From NCBI GenBank assembly GCA_964235765.1, contig CAXSDH010000020.1:1-51108 (forward strand): a stretch of 51,108 nucleotides of DNA, read 5' to 3'. This DNA comes from JAVVHH01 sp964235765. GTDB lineage: Bacteria > Pseudomonadota > Alphaproteobacteria > Acetobacterales > Acetobacteraceae. The translations under genes and the position numbers were made by a program. This document shows, piece after piece, positions 31,885-41,019 of this stretch (the first letter of the stretch is position 1; each line of letters begins with the position of its first letter). Below the pieces are notes generated by a model. That model was not told the origin of the DNA, did no database searches, and saw only the letters and a program-made list of their open reading frames with translations.

Positions 31885-32699
31885 GCGGGATCGCGCACCA
31901 TCACCGGCAACCGGGCTTTCGGATGCATCAGCGCCGGCATGCAGCCCAGCAAACCCCGGGTGTAAGGATGGGTCGCCCGGGCCAGTTCGCCAGCCCGCAA
32001 TTCCTCCACCACCCGGCCGGCATACATCACCGCCACCCGGTCGCAGAAATGCCCCACGAGCGGAAGGTCATGGCTGATCAGCAACAGCCCCATGCCGCGT
32101 CGGCTGACCAGGTCCTCGATCAGCCGCAGGATCTCCGCCTGCACCGTCGCATCCAAGGCGCTCGTCGGCTCGTCGGCGATCAGCAGCTCGGGGTCCGGCG
32201 CCAGCATCATCGCGATCATCACCCGCTGCCCCATTCCCCCGCTCAGCTCGTGCGGATAGGCCCGGGCCACCCGCTGCGGGTCACGGATGCGCACCTGCTC
32301 CAGCAAATCCACCGCCGCCTGCATCGCCACTCGCCGGCTGCCGCCCTTATGCGTGCGCCAAGCCTCCGCCACTTGCTCGCCCGCGGTCATTACCGGGTTG
32401 AGCGAGTACTTCGGGTCCTGCAGGATCAGCCCGGCCCGCTTGCCCCTGATCCTGCGCATCTGCCGCTCGCTTGCCCGCAACAGGTCGATGCCGTCGAACG
32501 CCAGCCGGTCCGCCTGCAACCGCACGCCGGCGGGCAGCAATCGCAGCAGCGCCCGCGCCGTCACCGACTTGCCGGACCCACTCTCCCCCACGATGCCGAG
32601 CTTCTCCTGCCCGAGGGTCAGCGAAACCCCCCGCACCGCCTCCATCAACCCGGTGGGCGTCGGAAAGCCGATCCGCAGGTTGCTGATCTCGACCAGCAT
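31869..32699 (-). CDS. Peptide-type ABC transporter ATP-binding protein (first ATPase)
   Basis: A 276-residue ATPase (DppD/OppD position). Walker A GESGSGKSV, Q-loop LILQDPKYSLNPVM, signature LSGGMGQRV, Walker B LLIADEPTSALD, switch LLISHDLPL and a short C-terminal oligopeptide motif (ATHPYTRGLLGCMPAL). ATG 32699 overlaps the stop of the upstream permease (TGATG). With the second ATPase it would form the nucleotide-binding heterodimer of an importer. Confidence 0.9.
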   Translation of the reverse strand: MLVEISNLRIGFPTPTGLMEAVRGVSLTLGQEKLGIVGESGSGKSVTARALLRLLPAGVRLQADRLAFDGIDLLRASERQMRRIRGKRAGLILQDPKYSLNPVMTAGEQVAEAWRTHKGGSRRVAMQAAVDLLEQVRIRDPQRVARAYPHELSGGMGQRVMIAMMLAPDPELLIADEPTSALDATVQAEILRLIEDLVSRRGMGLLLISHDLPLVGHFCDRVAVMYAGRVVEELRAGELARATHPYTRGLLGCMPALMHPKARLPVMVRDPAWLQA

Positions 32700-33598
32700 C
32701 AGCCGCCCTGCTTCGGATCGAGCACGTCCCGCAGCCCATCGCCCAGCAGGTTGAAGGCCAGGCTCGCGGCAAAGATCGCCAACCCCGGAAACGTCGGCAC
32801 CCACCATTGCTCGAGGATGAACCGCCGCGCGGTCGCGATCATCGCGCCCCACTCCGGGGAGGGCGGCTGCGCGCCCATCCCGAGAAATCCAAGCCCGGCC
32901 GCCGTCAGGATGATGCTGCTCATATCCAAAGTCACCCGAACCACCAGGCTGGGCAGGCAAAGCGGCGCGATGTGCCGCAGCACGATCCGCCCCGCCCCGG
33001 CCCCGGTCATCCGCACCGCCGCGACGAAGTCGGTGTGGCGGAGGCTCAGCGTCTCCGCCCGCGCCAGCCGCGCATAGGGCGGCCAGGCCGTCAGCGCGAT
33101 CGCCGCGATGGCGCTGGTCACTCCCGGCTTCAGCGCGGCCACGAACGCCAACGCCAGGATCAGCCGCGGAAATGCCAGGAACACGTCCGTCACCCGCATC
33201 AGCAGCCGATCCCAAATGCCGCCCGCATACCCCGCGACGCACCCCACCGCGAGCCCCACGGGCGCCACCATGATCACGACGGCGACCACCATCCCGAGCG
33301 TGATCCGCCCGCCGAACAGCAGCCGCGAATACACGTCCCGCCCCAGCTCGTCCGTCCCGAACCAGTGCGCCGCCGAAGGCCGCGCCAGCCGGTTGGCCAG
33401 GTTCTGCGCTCCCGGGTCATACGTCGCCAACACCGGCGCAAATGCGGCCGACAGGATCAGCGCCAGCGCCACCAGCAACCCGGCCATCGCCAGCGGATTG
33501 CGCCGGAATTGCAGCCAGAGCCGATACCGCCGCCCCCAAGCCGCCTGTCCCCGGGACCCCGGCGTCTCCGTCAGCAGCCAATCCCGGGTGACCGCCAC
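32699..33598 (-). CDS. Peptide-type ABC transporter permease (DppC-like)
   Basis: A 299-residue permease with an N-terminal cytoplasmic helix, a first membrane segment (AMAGLLVALALILSAAFAPV), the typical HWFGTDELGRDVYSRLLFGGR periplasmic motif and the EAA loop (RAETLSLRHTDFVAAVRMTG…H). About six helices. GTG 33598 shares a base with the stop of the DppB-like gene. The HWFGTDxxGRD motif places it in the DppC/OppC branch. Confidence 0.9.
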   Translation of the reverse strand: MAVTRDWLLTETPGSRGQAAWGRRYRLWLQFRRNPLAMAGLLVALALILSAAFAPVLATYDPGAQNLANRLARPSAAHWFGTDELGRDVYSRLLFGGRITLGMVVAVVIMVAPVGLAVGCVAGYAGGIWDRLLMRVTDVFLAFPRLILALAFVAALKPGVTSAIAAIALTAWPPYARLARAETLSLRHTDFVAAVRMTGAGAGRIVLRHIAPLCLPSLVVRVTLDMSSIILTAAGLGFLGMGAQPPSPEWGAMIATARRFILEQWWVPTFPGLAIFAASLAFNLLGDGLRDVLDPKQGG

Positions 33599-34611
33599 TA
33601 ACGCACCCGCGGATCGAGCAGCCGGTACATCAAGTCCGAAAACAGATTGAGCGCCACGTAGGTCAACCCCACGACCAGCGTCGCCCCCAGCACCGCGTTC
33701 ATGTCCGCATTCAGCAAGCTGCCCGTCAGATACTGCCCCAGCCCCGGCCAACTAAAGATCGTCTCCGTCAGTACCGCACCCTCGAGCAGCCCGGCATAGG
33801 TCAGCGCGATCACCGTCACCAGCCGCACCAGGATATTCCCAAAACCGTGCCGCCAGATCACGCTGGCCGCCGAAAGCCCTTTCGCCTTCGCCGTAATGAT
33901 GTACTCGCCCTGCAGGCTCTCCAGCATGAACGCCCGCGTCATCCGCGCGATATAGGCCATGCTGAAGGCCCCCAGCACCAGCGCCGGCAGCGCCAAATGC
34001 GCCGCCGCATCCCGAAAGCTGTCCCAATCCCGGGCGAGCACGGCATCCACCAGCAGCAGCCCCGTCACCTGCGGCACCATGTCCTGGAACATGACGTCCT
34101 GCCGCCCCGGCCCCGGCGCCCAGCCCAAAATCGCGTAGAACAGCAGCAGGGATAGCAGCGCCAGGACGAATACCGGGATCGAGTGCCCGGACAGGCACAC
34201 CACCCGGATCGAGTGGTCCACCCAGCTCCCCTGCCGAACCGCCGCATAAACCCCGAGCGGCACGCCCACCACGGCCGCGAGCAGCAGCGCGATCGTCGCC
34301 AGTTCCAGCGTCGCCGGAAAGAACCGCGCGATGTCCGTCGCCACGCGATTGCTGGTCATCACCGACCGCCCGAGGTCGCCCGCCAATAGCTGCCCGGTGT
34401 AGCGCAGGAACTGCTCCGGCAGCGGCCGGTCCAGCCCCATTTCCCGCCGGGTCCGCTCCACCACGTCCTGCGGCGCCCGGTCGCCAACCACGGCCAGAAC
34501 CGGATCGATCGGCACCACGCGCCCGATCAGGAACGTGATCAGCACGAGCCCGAACAGGGTAATGGGGATGCTCGCGACCGTGGCGGCCAAGGCGCGAAGC
34601 CGCATCTTCAA
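33598..34611 (-). CDS. Peptide-type ABC transporter permease (DppB-like)
   Basis: A 337-residue permease of the DppB/OppB branch: N-terminal helix IPITLFGLVLITFLIGRVVPIDPV, LGLDRPLPEQFLRY-like MGLDRPLPEQFLRYTGQLL with GDLGRSVMTSNRV, the EAA loop MLESLQGEYIITAKAKGLS and the C-terminal FSWPGLGQYL. About six helices. Start is TTG 34611 (good GGGGG spacing) or ATG 34605. It follows the binding-protein gene by 25 bases. Confidence 0.9.
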   Translation of the reverse strand: MKMRLRALAATVASIPITLFGLVLITFLIGRVVPIDPVLAVVGDRAPQDVVERTRREMGLDRPLPEQFLRYTGQLLAGDLGRSVMTSNRVATDIARFFPATLELATIALLLAAVVGVPLGVYAAVRQGSWVDHSIRVVCLSGHSIPVFVLALLSLLLFYAILGWAPGPGRQDVMFQDMVPQVTGLLLVDAVLARDWDSFRDAAAHLALPALVLGAFSMAYIARMTRAFMLESLQGEYIITAKAKGLSAASVIWRHGFGNILVRLVTVIALTYAGLLEGAVLTETIFSWPGLGQYLTGSLLNADMNAVLGATLVVGLTYVALNLFSDLMYRLLDPRVR

Positions 34612-34636
34612 CGGAACCCCCGCGAGCGGAGCCCTC

Positions 34637-36235
34637 TCAAGCCTTTTGGATGCGCGCGTAGACGCTTCGGTCCGACAGCGGCCCGATCTCGAACCCCGAA
34701 ACCCCCTTCCGCATCGCCGCGACCTCCACCTGCTGCAACATGATGGCGAACGGGCTGCGCTCCTGGTGGTCGCGCTGCAGCCGCTCGTACTCGCGCACCC
34801 GCTTGTCGCCGTCCAGCTCCTTCACGTTGGCCGCCGCCCGGTCGGTCAGGTCCTTGTCCTGCCACGAGCTGCGCCACGCGACCGTGCGGTTCTTCGCCGT
34901 CTCGCCGTTGTCAGGGTTCATGCAGAAGGTCTCGGCGTTGCTGTGCGGGTCCATGTAATCCGAGCCCCAGCGCAGCATCGCCAGCTCATGCTGCCGCGCC
35001 CGCGTCTTGGTGATCACCTGGCGGAACTCAGCCGCCAGCAGGTTCACCTTGATCCCGATCGCCGCCAGGTCCGCCTGTAACGCCTGCGCCACGTCGCCGA
35101 ACGGCGCGTTGCTCTGGTGGTCGAGCGTGATCTCGAAGCCGCCCGCCAGCCCGGCCTCCGCCATCAAGGCCTTCGCCTTCTCCACGTTCTTCTGGAACGG
35201 CTGGTCCGTCAGCGCCGACGGAAAACCCTTCGGCAGGAACGCCTGGTGCGCCTCATACACGTTGGGCGTGATGTTGGTCGCGATCGTCTTGTAGTCGATC
35301 GCCCACTTGATCGCCTGCCGAACCTGCGGCTTGGCCAGGTTCGCGTTCTTCTGGTTCATCGCCAGATAGACCAGGCTCGCCTTGCTCTGGGACACCAGCG
35401 TGTAGTCCGGGTTGCCGCCCAGGCTCTTCAGCTGCTCCGGGCTCAGTGTCCGCGCGATGTCGATGTCGCCCTTCTGCAGCGCCAGCAACTGCGCGCTCGG
35501 ATCGGGACGGTGCAGGATCAGCAGCCGCTTCAGCTTCGGCGCCTCCGGATGGTTGGGGTTCGCGTCCAGCGCCACCGCCTCGCTCGCCCGCCAGCTCCGC
35601 ACCAGCCACGCCCCCGAGCCCGCGCTGTTCTGCTTCAGCCAGGCGTTGCCCATGTCGTCGCCCTGCGCCTTGGCCATCACCGTCTTCTTGTCGACGATGC
35701 CGCCCACGCTGGCCGACAGGCAATACAGCAGGAACGTCGGCGACTGCGCCTCGGCGATCCGCAGCACAACCGTGTTGGCGTCCGGCGCCGTGATCCGCTC
35801 GGCCGCGTTCTCCTTGGTGAAGCCGAACTGGTTGATGATGAACGCCGGCGCCTTGTTCAGCGCCACCGCCCGCGTCAGGCTGAACACCACGTCTTCGGCC
35901 GTCACCGGATTGCCGGAGGCGAACTTCCGGCCCTGCTTCAGGTGGAACGTGGTCGTCAGCCCATCCGGCGTCGTCTCCCACTTCTCCGCCAGCTCCGGCC
36001 GGATATCGATGGGGTTCTTGGTGTCCGGGCTGACCAGCTTCTCATACACGTTGCCGCAAATCTCGTTGCCGCTGAACTCGAAGCTCTCCTGCGGGTCGAG
36101 GCTGATGATGTCGTCGATCTGGTGCGCCATCACCACGGCGTCCCGCGGCGTCTCGGCGAACACAGGCCGGAACGCGGCAGCCCAGATCAGCGGGCTCGCG
36201 CCGGCGGCGCCAAGCAGGGTGCGGCGATTCATCAT
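34637..36235 (-). CDS. ABC transporter substrate-binding protein, family 5 (first copy downstream)
   Basis: A 532-residue periplasmic binding protein of SBP_bac_5 (peptides, nickel chelates, opines, some glycosides). The N-terminus has a Tat-like signal (RRTLLG at residues 4–9) with cleavage after AFRPVFA. Family marks: DIISLDPQESFEFSG, GNVYEKLV, ASGNPVTAEDVVFSL, VRQAIKWAID and HELAMLRWGSDYMDPHSNA. It is a clear paralogue of the protein encoded just upstream, sharing long stretches. GGAGG precedes two adjacent ATGs. Ligand unknown. Confidence 0.9.
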   Translation of the reverse strand: MMNRRTLLGAAGASPLIWAAAFRPVFAETPRDAVVMAHQIDDIISLDPQESFEFSGNEICGNVYEKLVSPDTKNPIDIRPELAEKWETTPDGLTTTFHLKQGRKFASGNPVTAEDVVFSLTRAVALNKAPAFIINQFGFTKENAAERITAPDANTVVLRIAEAQSPTFLLYCLSASVGGIVDKKTVMAKAQGDDMGNAWLKQNSAGSGAWLVRSWRASEAVALDANPNHPEAPKLKRLLILHRPDPSAQLLALQKGDIDIARTLSPEQLKSLGGNPDYTLVSQSKASLVYLAMNQKNANLAKPQVRQAIKWAIDYKTIATNITPNVYEAHQAFLPKGFPSALTDQPFQKNVEKAKALMAEAGLAGGFEITLDHQSNAPFGDVAQALQADLAAIGIKVNLLAAEFRQVITKTRARQHELAMLRWGSDYMDPHSNAETFCMNPDNGETAKNRTVAWRSSWQDKDLTDRAAANVKELDGDKRVREYERLQRDHQERSPFAIMLQQVEVAAMRKGVSGFEIGPLSDRSVYARIQKA

Positions 36236-36292
36236 CTCAGGCCTCCAAATACCTGGCCGGAAGATAGTCAGCCCGGCACCCCGGCGAAAGGC

Positions 36293-37879
36293 CTATCCCT
36301 TGCTCACCTTGATATACGCCGTCCGGTCCGAGATCGGCCCCTGCGCCAGCCCGCTCACCGGCTTGCGCATCACCACCGTCCCCACCTCCTGCAGCATGAT
36401 CGCGAACGGGCCCCGCGCCATCAGATCCCGCTGCATCGCCTCGTACATCGCCACCCGCTTGCCCGCGTCCTCCTCCCGCACCGCCGCCTTGGTCCGCGCG
36501 GTCAAGTCCGCATCCGCCCACGACGTCTGCCAAGCCGTCGTGCGATTGAGCGACGTGTCCGAGTTGTCGTCGTTCTCGCAGAACGTCTGCGCGTTGCTGT
36601 GGGGGTCGAAGTAATCCGCCCCCCACAGCAGGATGCCCAACTGGTGCTGCCGCGCCCTGATCCGGGTCAGCACCTGCCGCCCCTCGCCCGCATTGAGCGT
36701 CAGCTTGATCCCCACCTGCCGGAACTGCGCCTGCAACGCCTGCGCGATCTCCGCCCGCGGCGAGCTCGACGCATGGTCGAGCGTCAACTCCAGCCCATCC
36801 GCATACCCCGCCGCCGCCAGCAACGCGCGCGCCCGCTCCGGGTCGAAGCGGAACGGCGTCTCCGTCACCGCCGCCGGGAACCCGCCGGGCAAGAAGGCCT
36901 GGTGCACGGTGAACGTGTCCTTCACCAGGTTCGCCGCAATCCCCTGGTAGTCGATCGCCCAGCGGATCGCCTCCCGCACCCCGGGCTTGGCCAGCGCCGG
37001 CGTCGTCACGTTCATCGAGATGAACATCACGCTGGCCTTCGGCTTCGACACGACCGTGAACTCCGGATTTGCCCGCGCCGCGGAAAGCTGTTCCGGCAAC
37101 AGGTCCCGCGCCACGTCCGCATCGCCCCGCTGCAACAGCAGGAACTGCACCGAAGGGTCGGCCACATGCCGGATGATGATCCGCCTCAGCTTGCCCGCCA
37201 GCGGGTGCGACGGGTTGGCGTCGAGCGTGACAAGCTCGCTCGCCCGCGCGCTCCGCAGCACCCACGGCCCCGACCCGGCGCTGTTCGCCTTCAGCCAAGC
37301 ATTGCCGAGGTCACCCCCCTCGGCGTGCGACATCACGGCCTTCTTCTCGACCACGCCGCCCACCGCCGCCGACAGGCAATACAGCAGGAACGTCGGCGCC
37401 TGCCGCTCCGCGATCTCGATCACCAGGGTCCGTGCATCGAGGGCCCGGATGCGCTCCGCCACGTTGTCCTTGTTGAACCCGAACTGCCCGATGATGAACC
37501 CCGGCGCCTTGTTCAGGATCACCGCCCGCTGCAAGCTGAACGCCGCATCCTCCGCCGTCACCGGCGCGCCGCTGGCAAAGGTCCGGTCCCCGCGCATCCG
37601 GAAGGTCCAGGTCCGCCCATCCGGGCTCGCCGACCAGCTCTCCGCCAGCATCGGCTCGATCCGCGTGGGGTCCGCCTCCCCGGGCGTGACCAGCTTCTCG
37701 TACACGTTGCCGCTGATCTCGTTGCCCGAGTACTCGAACGCCTCCTGCGGATCGAGGCTGATGATGTCGTCGATCCGCTTGGCCATCACGATCGTGTCCC
37801 GCGGCGTCTCCGCAAACGCCCGCCTCCACAGCAACGGCGTGGCCGCGGCGGCCCCAAGCAGCGTCCGGCGATCGATCAT
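36293..37879 (-). CDS. ABC transporter substrate-binding protein, family 5 (second, paralogous copy)
   Basis: A 528-residue paralogue of the neighbouring binding protein with the same architecture: Tat-like RRTLLG signal, DIISLDPQEAFEYSG, GNVYEKLV, ASGAPVTAEDAAFSL, VREAIRWAID and LGILLWGADYFDPHSNA. GGAGG precedes ATG 37879. The two genes are 57 bases apart in tandem, so they arose by duplication and may bind different ligands for one permease. The upstream ATPase gene of the NitT type ends 35 bases before its start, which suggests cotranscription. Confidence 0.9.
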   Translation of the reverse strand: MIDRRTLLGAAAATPLLWRRAFAETPRDTIVMAKRIDDIISLDPQEAFEYSGNEISGNVYEKLVTPGEADPTRIEPMLAESWSASPDGRTWTFRMRGDRTFASGAPVTAEDAAFSLQRAVILNKAPGFIIGQFGFNKDNVAERIRALDARTLVIEIAERQAPTFLLYCLSAAVGGVVEKKAVMSHAEGGDLGNAWLKANSAGSGPWVLRSARASELVTLDANPSHPLAGKLRRIIIRHVADPSVQFLLLQRGDADVARDLLPEQLSAARANPEFTVVSKPKASVMFISMNVTTPALAKPGVREAIRWAIDYQGIAANLVKDTFTVHQAFLPGGFPAAVTETPFRFDPERARALLAAAGYADGLELTLDHASSSPRAEIAQALQAQFRQVGIKLTLNAGEGRQVLTRIRARQHQLGILLWGADYFDPHSNAQTFCENDDNSDTSLNRTTAWQTSWADADLTARTKAAVREEDAGKRVAMYEAMQRDLMARGPFAIMLQEVGTVVMRKPVSGLAQGPISDRTAYIKVSKG

Positions 37880-37914
37880 GGCGGCCCTCCTATTCCGGCC
37901 GCAGAGAACCAGCC

Positions 37915-39228
37915 CTACTCCGCCTCGTCCAGGAAGAACTGGTCCGCTTCCTCGTCGTACGAATACAGCTCCGCATACCGCCCCCAGGCGATCGCCGCCG
38001 CCAAGGTCTGGTCCGCGTAGTCCGGCGACATGAAATCCTCCAGCTCGTCACGGAACCGCACGGCCGCCGCCCGGTGCGCCGGCCGCTCGTCCAGCACCCG
38101 CCGGATTTGCACCACCAGGGGCACGCTCGCCTTCAAGGCCGCCCCGAATATCTCCTTGCGCGCATCGGTATCGGCCTCGACGAACAACCGGCCCCGGTCC
38201 GAGAGCCGCAGGTCGCCTTCCTCCAGCACGCCCAGCCCGAGCAATTGCAGCGCTTCCCCCATGGGCAGCAACTCGTCCAGTTCCAGCTGCAACACCCCTG
38301 CCAACGCCGGCAGGTCCGCCCGGCCGCTGTATGGGGGCGCGGCCAGCGTCTCCACCAGCCCGGCCAGCAGGTTGGTGGAGACCGGTTGCAACTGCATCGC
38401 CAAGGTGGGTGGCGCCGGCGCCGCCGTGCGCGGCGTCGCGGCGCGCCGGGTCATGAGCGCATAGATGTCGTCCACCAGTTGCCGGAACGCCTTGTCGTGC
38501 CGGTTGCGCGGATGCTGGAACGGCACGCGCAGCTCGCTCGCCACCCGGCCGGGATTGCTGCTGAACACCAGGATGCGGTCGCACATCAGCACCGCCTCCT
38601 CGATGTTGTGCGTCACCATCAGCATCGACTTCACCGGCAGCTTGCCCTCGCTCCATAGGTCGATCAGGTCGGTGCGCAGGGTCTCCGCCGTCAGCACGTC
38701 CAGCGCGCTGAACGGCTCGTCCATCAGCAGCAGGTCCGGATGCACCACCAGCGCCCGCGCGAGCCCCACCCGCTGCCGCATGCCGCCGCTCAGCTCCTTC
38801 GGGTAGGCGCTCTCATACCCGCCGAGCCCGATCAGGTCGATCGCCGCCTCCGCCCGGCTTTCCCGCTCCGCGCGCGCCACCCCCTGCGCCTCCAGGCCAA
38901 GCTCGACGTTCTCCTGCACCGTGAGCCACGGAAACAGCGCGAAGCTCTGGAACACCATGGCCACGCCCGCCGCCGGGCCATGCAGCGCGCGACCCCGCCA
39001 CGTGACCTCCCCCGCTGTCGGCGTCAGCAGTCCGGCGATGATCCGCAGCAAGGTCGATTTCCCCGAACCCGAACGCCCCAGCAGCCCCACGATCTCCCCG
39101 GGCTTCAGCGCCAGGTCCACGTCGTCCAGCACCACGAGGTCGGCGCTGGTATCCTTGTGATAGGATTGCCGGACCGCCCGGACTTGCAGCAGCAGCCCGT
39201 CCGCAAGGCTCTGGTCCATCGCCGCCAT
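37915..39228 (-). CDS. NitT/TauT-type ABC ATPase with AAA-associated C-terminal domain
   Basis: A 437-residue protein. The N-terminal ATPase (to about residue 250) has Walker A GRSGSGKST, Q-loop MVFQSFALFPWL, signature LSGGMRQRV, Walker B LLLMDEPFSALD and the switch MVTHNIEEAV, as in nitrate/sulfonate/taurine importers. The C-terminal region of about 160 residues (LQPVSTNLLAGLVETLA, ELLPMGEALQLLGLG, DARKEIFGAAL) is the AAA-associated domain found with SBP-lacking transporters of this type. Start at 39228 or 39219 (AGGA 8 bases before the latter). Adjacent to its permease. Confidence 0.88.
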   Translation of the reverse strand: MAAMDQSLADGLLLQVRAVRQSYHKDTSADLVVLDDVDLALKPGEIVGLLGRSGSGKSTLLRIIAGLLTPTAGEVTWRGRALHGPAAGVAMVFQSFALFPWLTVQENVELGLEAQGVARAERESRAEAAIDLIGLGGYESAYPKELSGGMRQRVGLARALVVHPDLLLMDEPFSALDVLTAETLRTDLIDLWSEGKLPVKSMLMVTHNIEEAVLMCDRILVFSSNPGRVASELRVPFQHPRNRHDKAFRQLVDDIYALMTRRAATPRTAAPAPPTLAMQLQPVSTNLLAGLVETLAAPPYSGRADLPALAGVLQLELDELLPMGEALQLLGLGVLEEGDLRLSDRGRLFVEADTDARKEIFGAALKASVPLVVQIRRVLDERPAHRAAAVRFRDELEDFMSPDYADQTLAAAIAWGRYAELYSYDEEADQFFLDEAE

Positions 39229-39229
39229 C

Positions 39230-40957
39230 CTATCCAAGCGTGAGCCGCCGCGTCGCATAGCCGTAAAGCGGCCGCCACAACAGCCGGTTGAACGCCAACA
39301 CGAAAGCCGACATCACCGCAACGCCCAGCACGACATGCGCGGTCGCGCCCTCGGCGGTCGCCTCCGCGATATACGCGCCCAGCCCATGCGCCACCAGCTT
39401 GGTGTTGCCCCAGCTCGCCACCTCAGAGACGATCGCCGCGTTCCACGAGCCGCCCGAGGCGGTGATCGCGCCCGTGACGTAATACGGGAATACCCCCGGC
39501 AGGATCACCCGCCGCCACCATAGCCAGCCGCCGACCCGCAGGTTGCGCGCCGCTTCTTGCAGGTCCCCCGGGAACGCGCTGGCGCCGGCGATGACGTTGA
39601 ATAGGATGTACCACTGCGTGCCCAGGATCATCAGCGGCGTCAGCCAAATGTCGGGGTTGCCCCGGAACCGCACGATCAGCACCACGAAAATCGGGAAGAA
39701 CAGGTTGGCCGGAAACGCCGCCAGGAACTGCGCCAACGGCTGCGCCCGCCGCCCCCATTTCGGCCGCAACCCCAGCCACACCCCGATCGGCACCCAGATC
39801 ACCGTGGCCAGCACCATCAGCACAACGACCCGCACCAGCGTGAGCAACCCCAGCCCCACCGCCTCGAACAGGTCGCCCCAGGTCAACGACCCCATCGCAA
39901 ACACCGCGATCTGCCACAGCGCGAATGCCACGGCGACGGCCAGAACGCCAAGGAACACCCCATCGCCCAGCCGTGGCGTGCGGCGCTCCACGGCCGGGCC
40001 CGCCCGCCGCGCCACAGACATCCGCAGCCCGCCGAACGCGTTGAACAGCACCGCGACCACCCCCGATGCCGCCCGCAGCAGCCGCGTGCGCCGCAGCAGC
40101 TTCAGCACCCAAGGGTCCTCCGCCTCCTCCGACGCCGTCAACTCGAACCGGAACTTTGCCGACCACGCCACCAAGGGCCGGAACAGCAGCTGGTCATAGG
40201 CCAGGATCACGATGAACATGGTCAATATCGCATAGAGCACGGCCGGGATGCTGCGCTGCTCCAAGGCCAGCGCCACGTAGCTGCCGATGCCCGGCAGCCT
40301 CCACGTCGTATCTCCCACGCTGATCGCCTCGCTGGCCACCACGAAGAACCAGCCGCCGGACATGCTCATCATGGTGTTCCACACCAGACCAGGCATGGCG
40401 AACGGCACCTCCAGCCGCCAGAACCGCTGCCATGCCGATAGCCCGAGGCTGCGCGTCGCCTCGTCCAGGTCGGCCGGCACCGTCTTGAGCGACTGGAACA
40501 GGCTGAACGCCATGTTCCAGGCCTGGCTGGTGAAGATGGCAAAGATCGCCGCCAGCTCCGCTCCCAGCACGCGCCCGGGGAACAGGCCCATGAAGAAAAC
40601 CACGGTGAAGGTGAGGAATCCCAGGATCGGCACGGATTGCAGGATGTCCAGCACCGGCACGAGAATCAGCCCGGCCCGCCGGCTCTTGGCCGCCCACGTC
40701 GCGTAGGTGAACGTAAACAGCAGCGAACACATCAGCGCCGCGAACATCCGCAGCGTGGTCCGCACCGCGTAGCCGGGCAATTCCCAGGGGTCGAGGCTGA
40801 TGCTGGTCGCCTCGGCCGCATCCAGCGGCGCGAACGTCCCCCGCGCCACCCCCGCCACGTAAATCAGCGCGCCAAGGATGCAGGCCCCCGCGACGAGGTC
40901 GAACAGGTTGGGCAGCCGGCGCCTCGAAGCGAGCGCGGGGAAGCTGGTTTCGGACAT
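39230..40957 (-). CDS. Fused two-domain NitT/TauT-type ABC permease
   Basis: A 575-residue membrane protein containing two BPD_transp_1 permease units in one chain. The first (about 70–265) has the EAA-type loop DEATRSLGLSAWQRFWRLEVPFA; the second (about 355–570) has LQEAARNLRVGGWLWWRRVILPG. About twelve helices in all. The fused form is characteristic of NitT-like systems in which the permease pairs with the AAA-associated ATPase encoded next to it. No solute-binding protein of the NitT/TauT type is nearby. It heads the minus-strand array. Confidence 0.88.
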   Translation of the reverse strand: MSETSFPALASRRRLPNLFDLVAGACILGALIYVAGVARGTFAPLDAAEATSISLDPWELPGYAVRTTLRMFAALMCSLLFTFTYATWAAKSRRAGLILVPVLDILQSVPILGFLTFTVVFFMGLFPGRVLGAELAAIFAIFTSQAWNMAFSLFQSLKTVPADLDEATRSLGLSAWQRFWRLEVPFAMPGLVWNTMMSMSGGWFFVVASEAISVGDTTWRLPGIGSYVALALEQRSIPAVLYAILTMFIVILAYDQLLFRPLVAWSAKFRFELTASEEAEDPWVLKLLRRTRLLRAASGVVAVLFNAFGGLRMSVARRAGPAVERRTPRLGDGVFLGVLAVAVAFALWQIAVFAMGSLTWGDLFEAVGLGLLTLVRVVVLMVLATVIWVPIGVWLGLRPKWGRRAQPLAQFLAAFPANLFFPIFVVLIVRFRGNPDIWLTPLMILGTQWYILFNVIAGASAFPGDLQEAARNLRVGGWLWWRRVILPGVFPYYVTGAITASGGSWNAAIVSEVASWGNTKLVAHGLGAYIAEATAEGATAHVVLGVAVMSAFVLAFNRLLWRPLYGYATRRLTLG

Positions 40958-41019
40958 GCAGGGCTGTTAGCCCGTCTGCCCCGTCCTGTCAGCAAGCGGA
41001 CTGTTGCGGGCCGTTGAAC

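Noticed and set aside
35117..38020. 967-codon open frame on the plus strand
   Set aside because: It is fully antisense to two well-defined binding-protein genes, rich in Arg, Leu and His, with no recognisable domain. It is a product of high GC at third codon positions.
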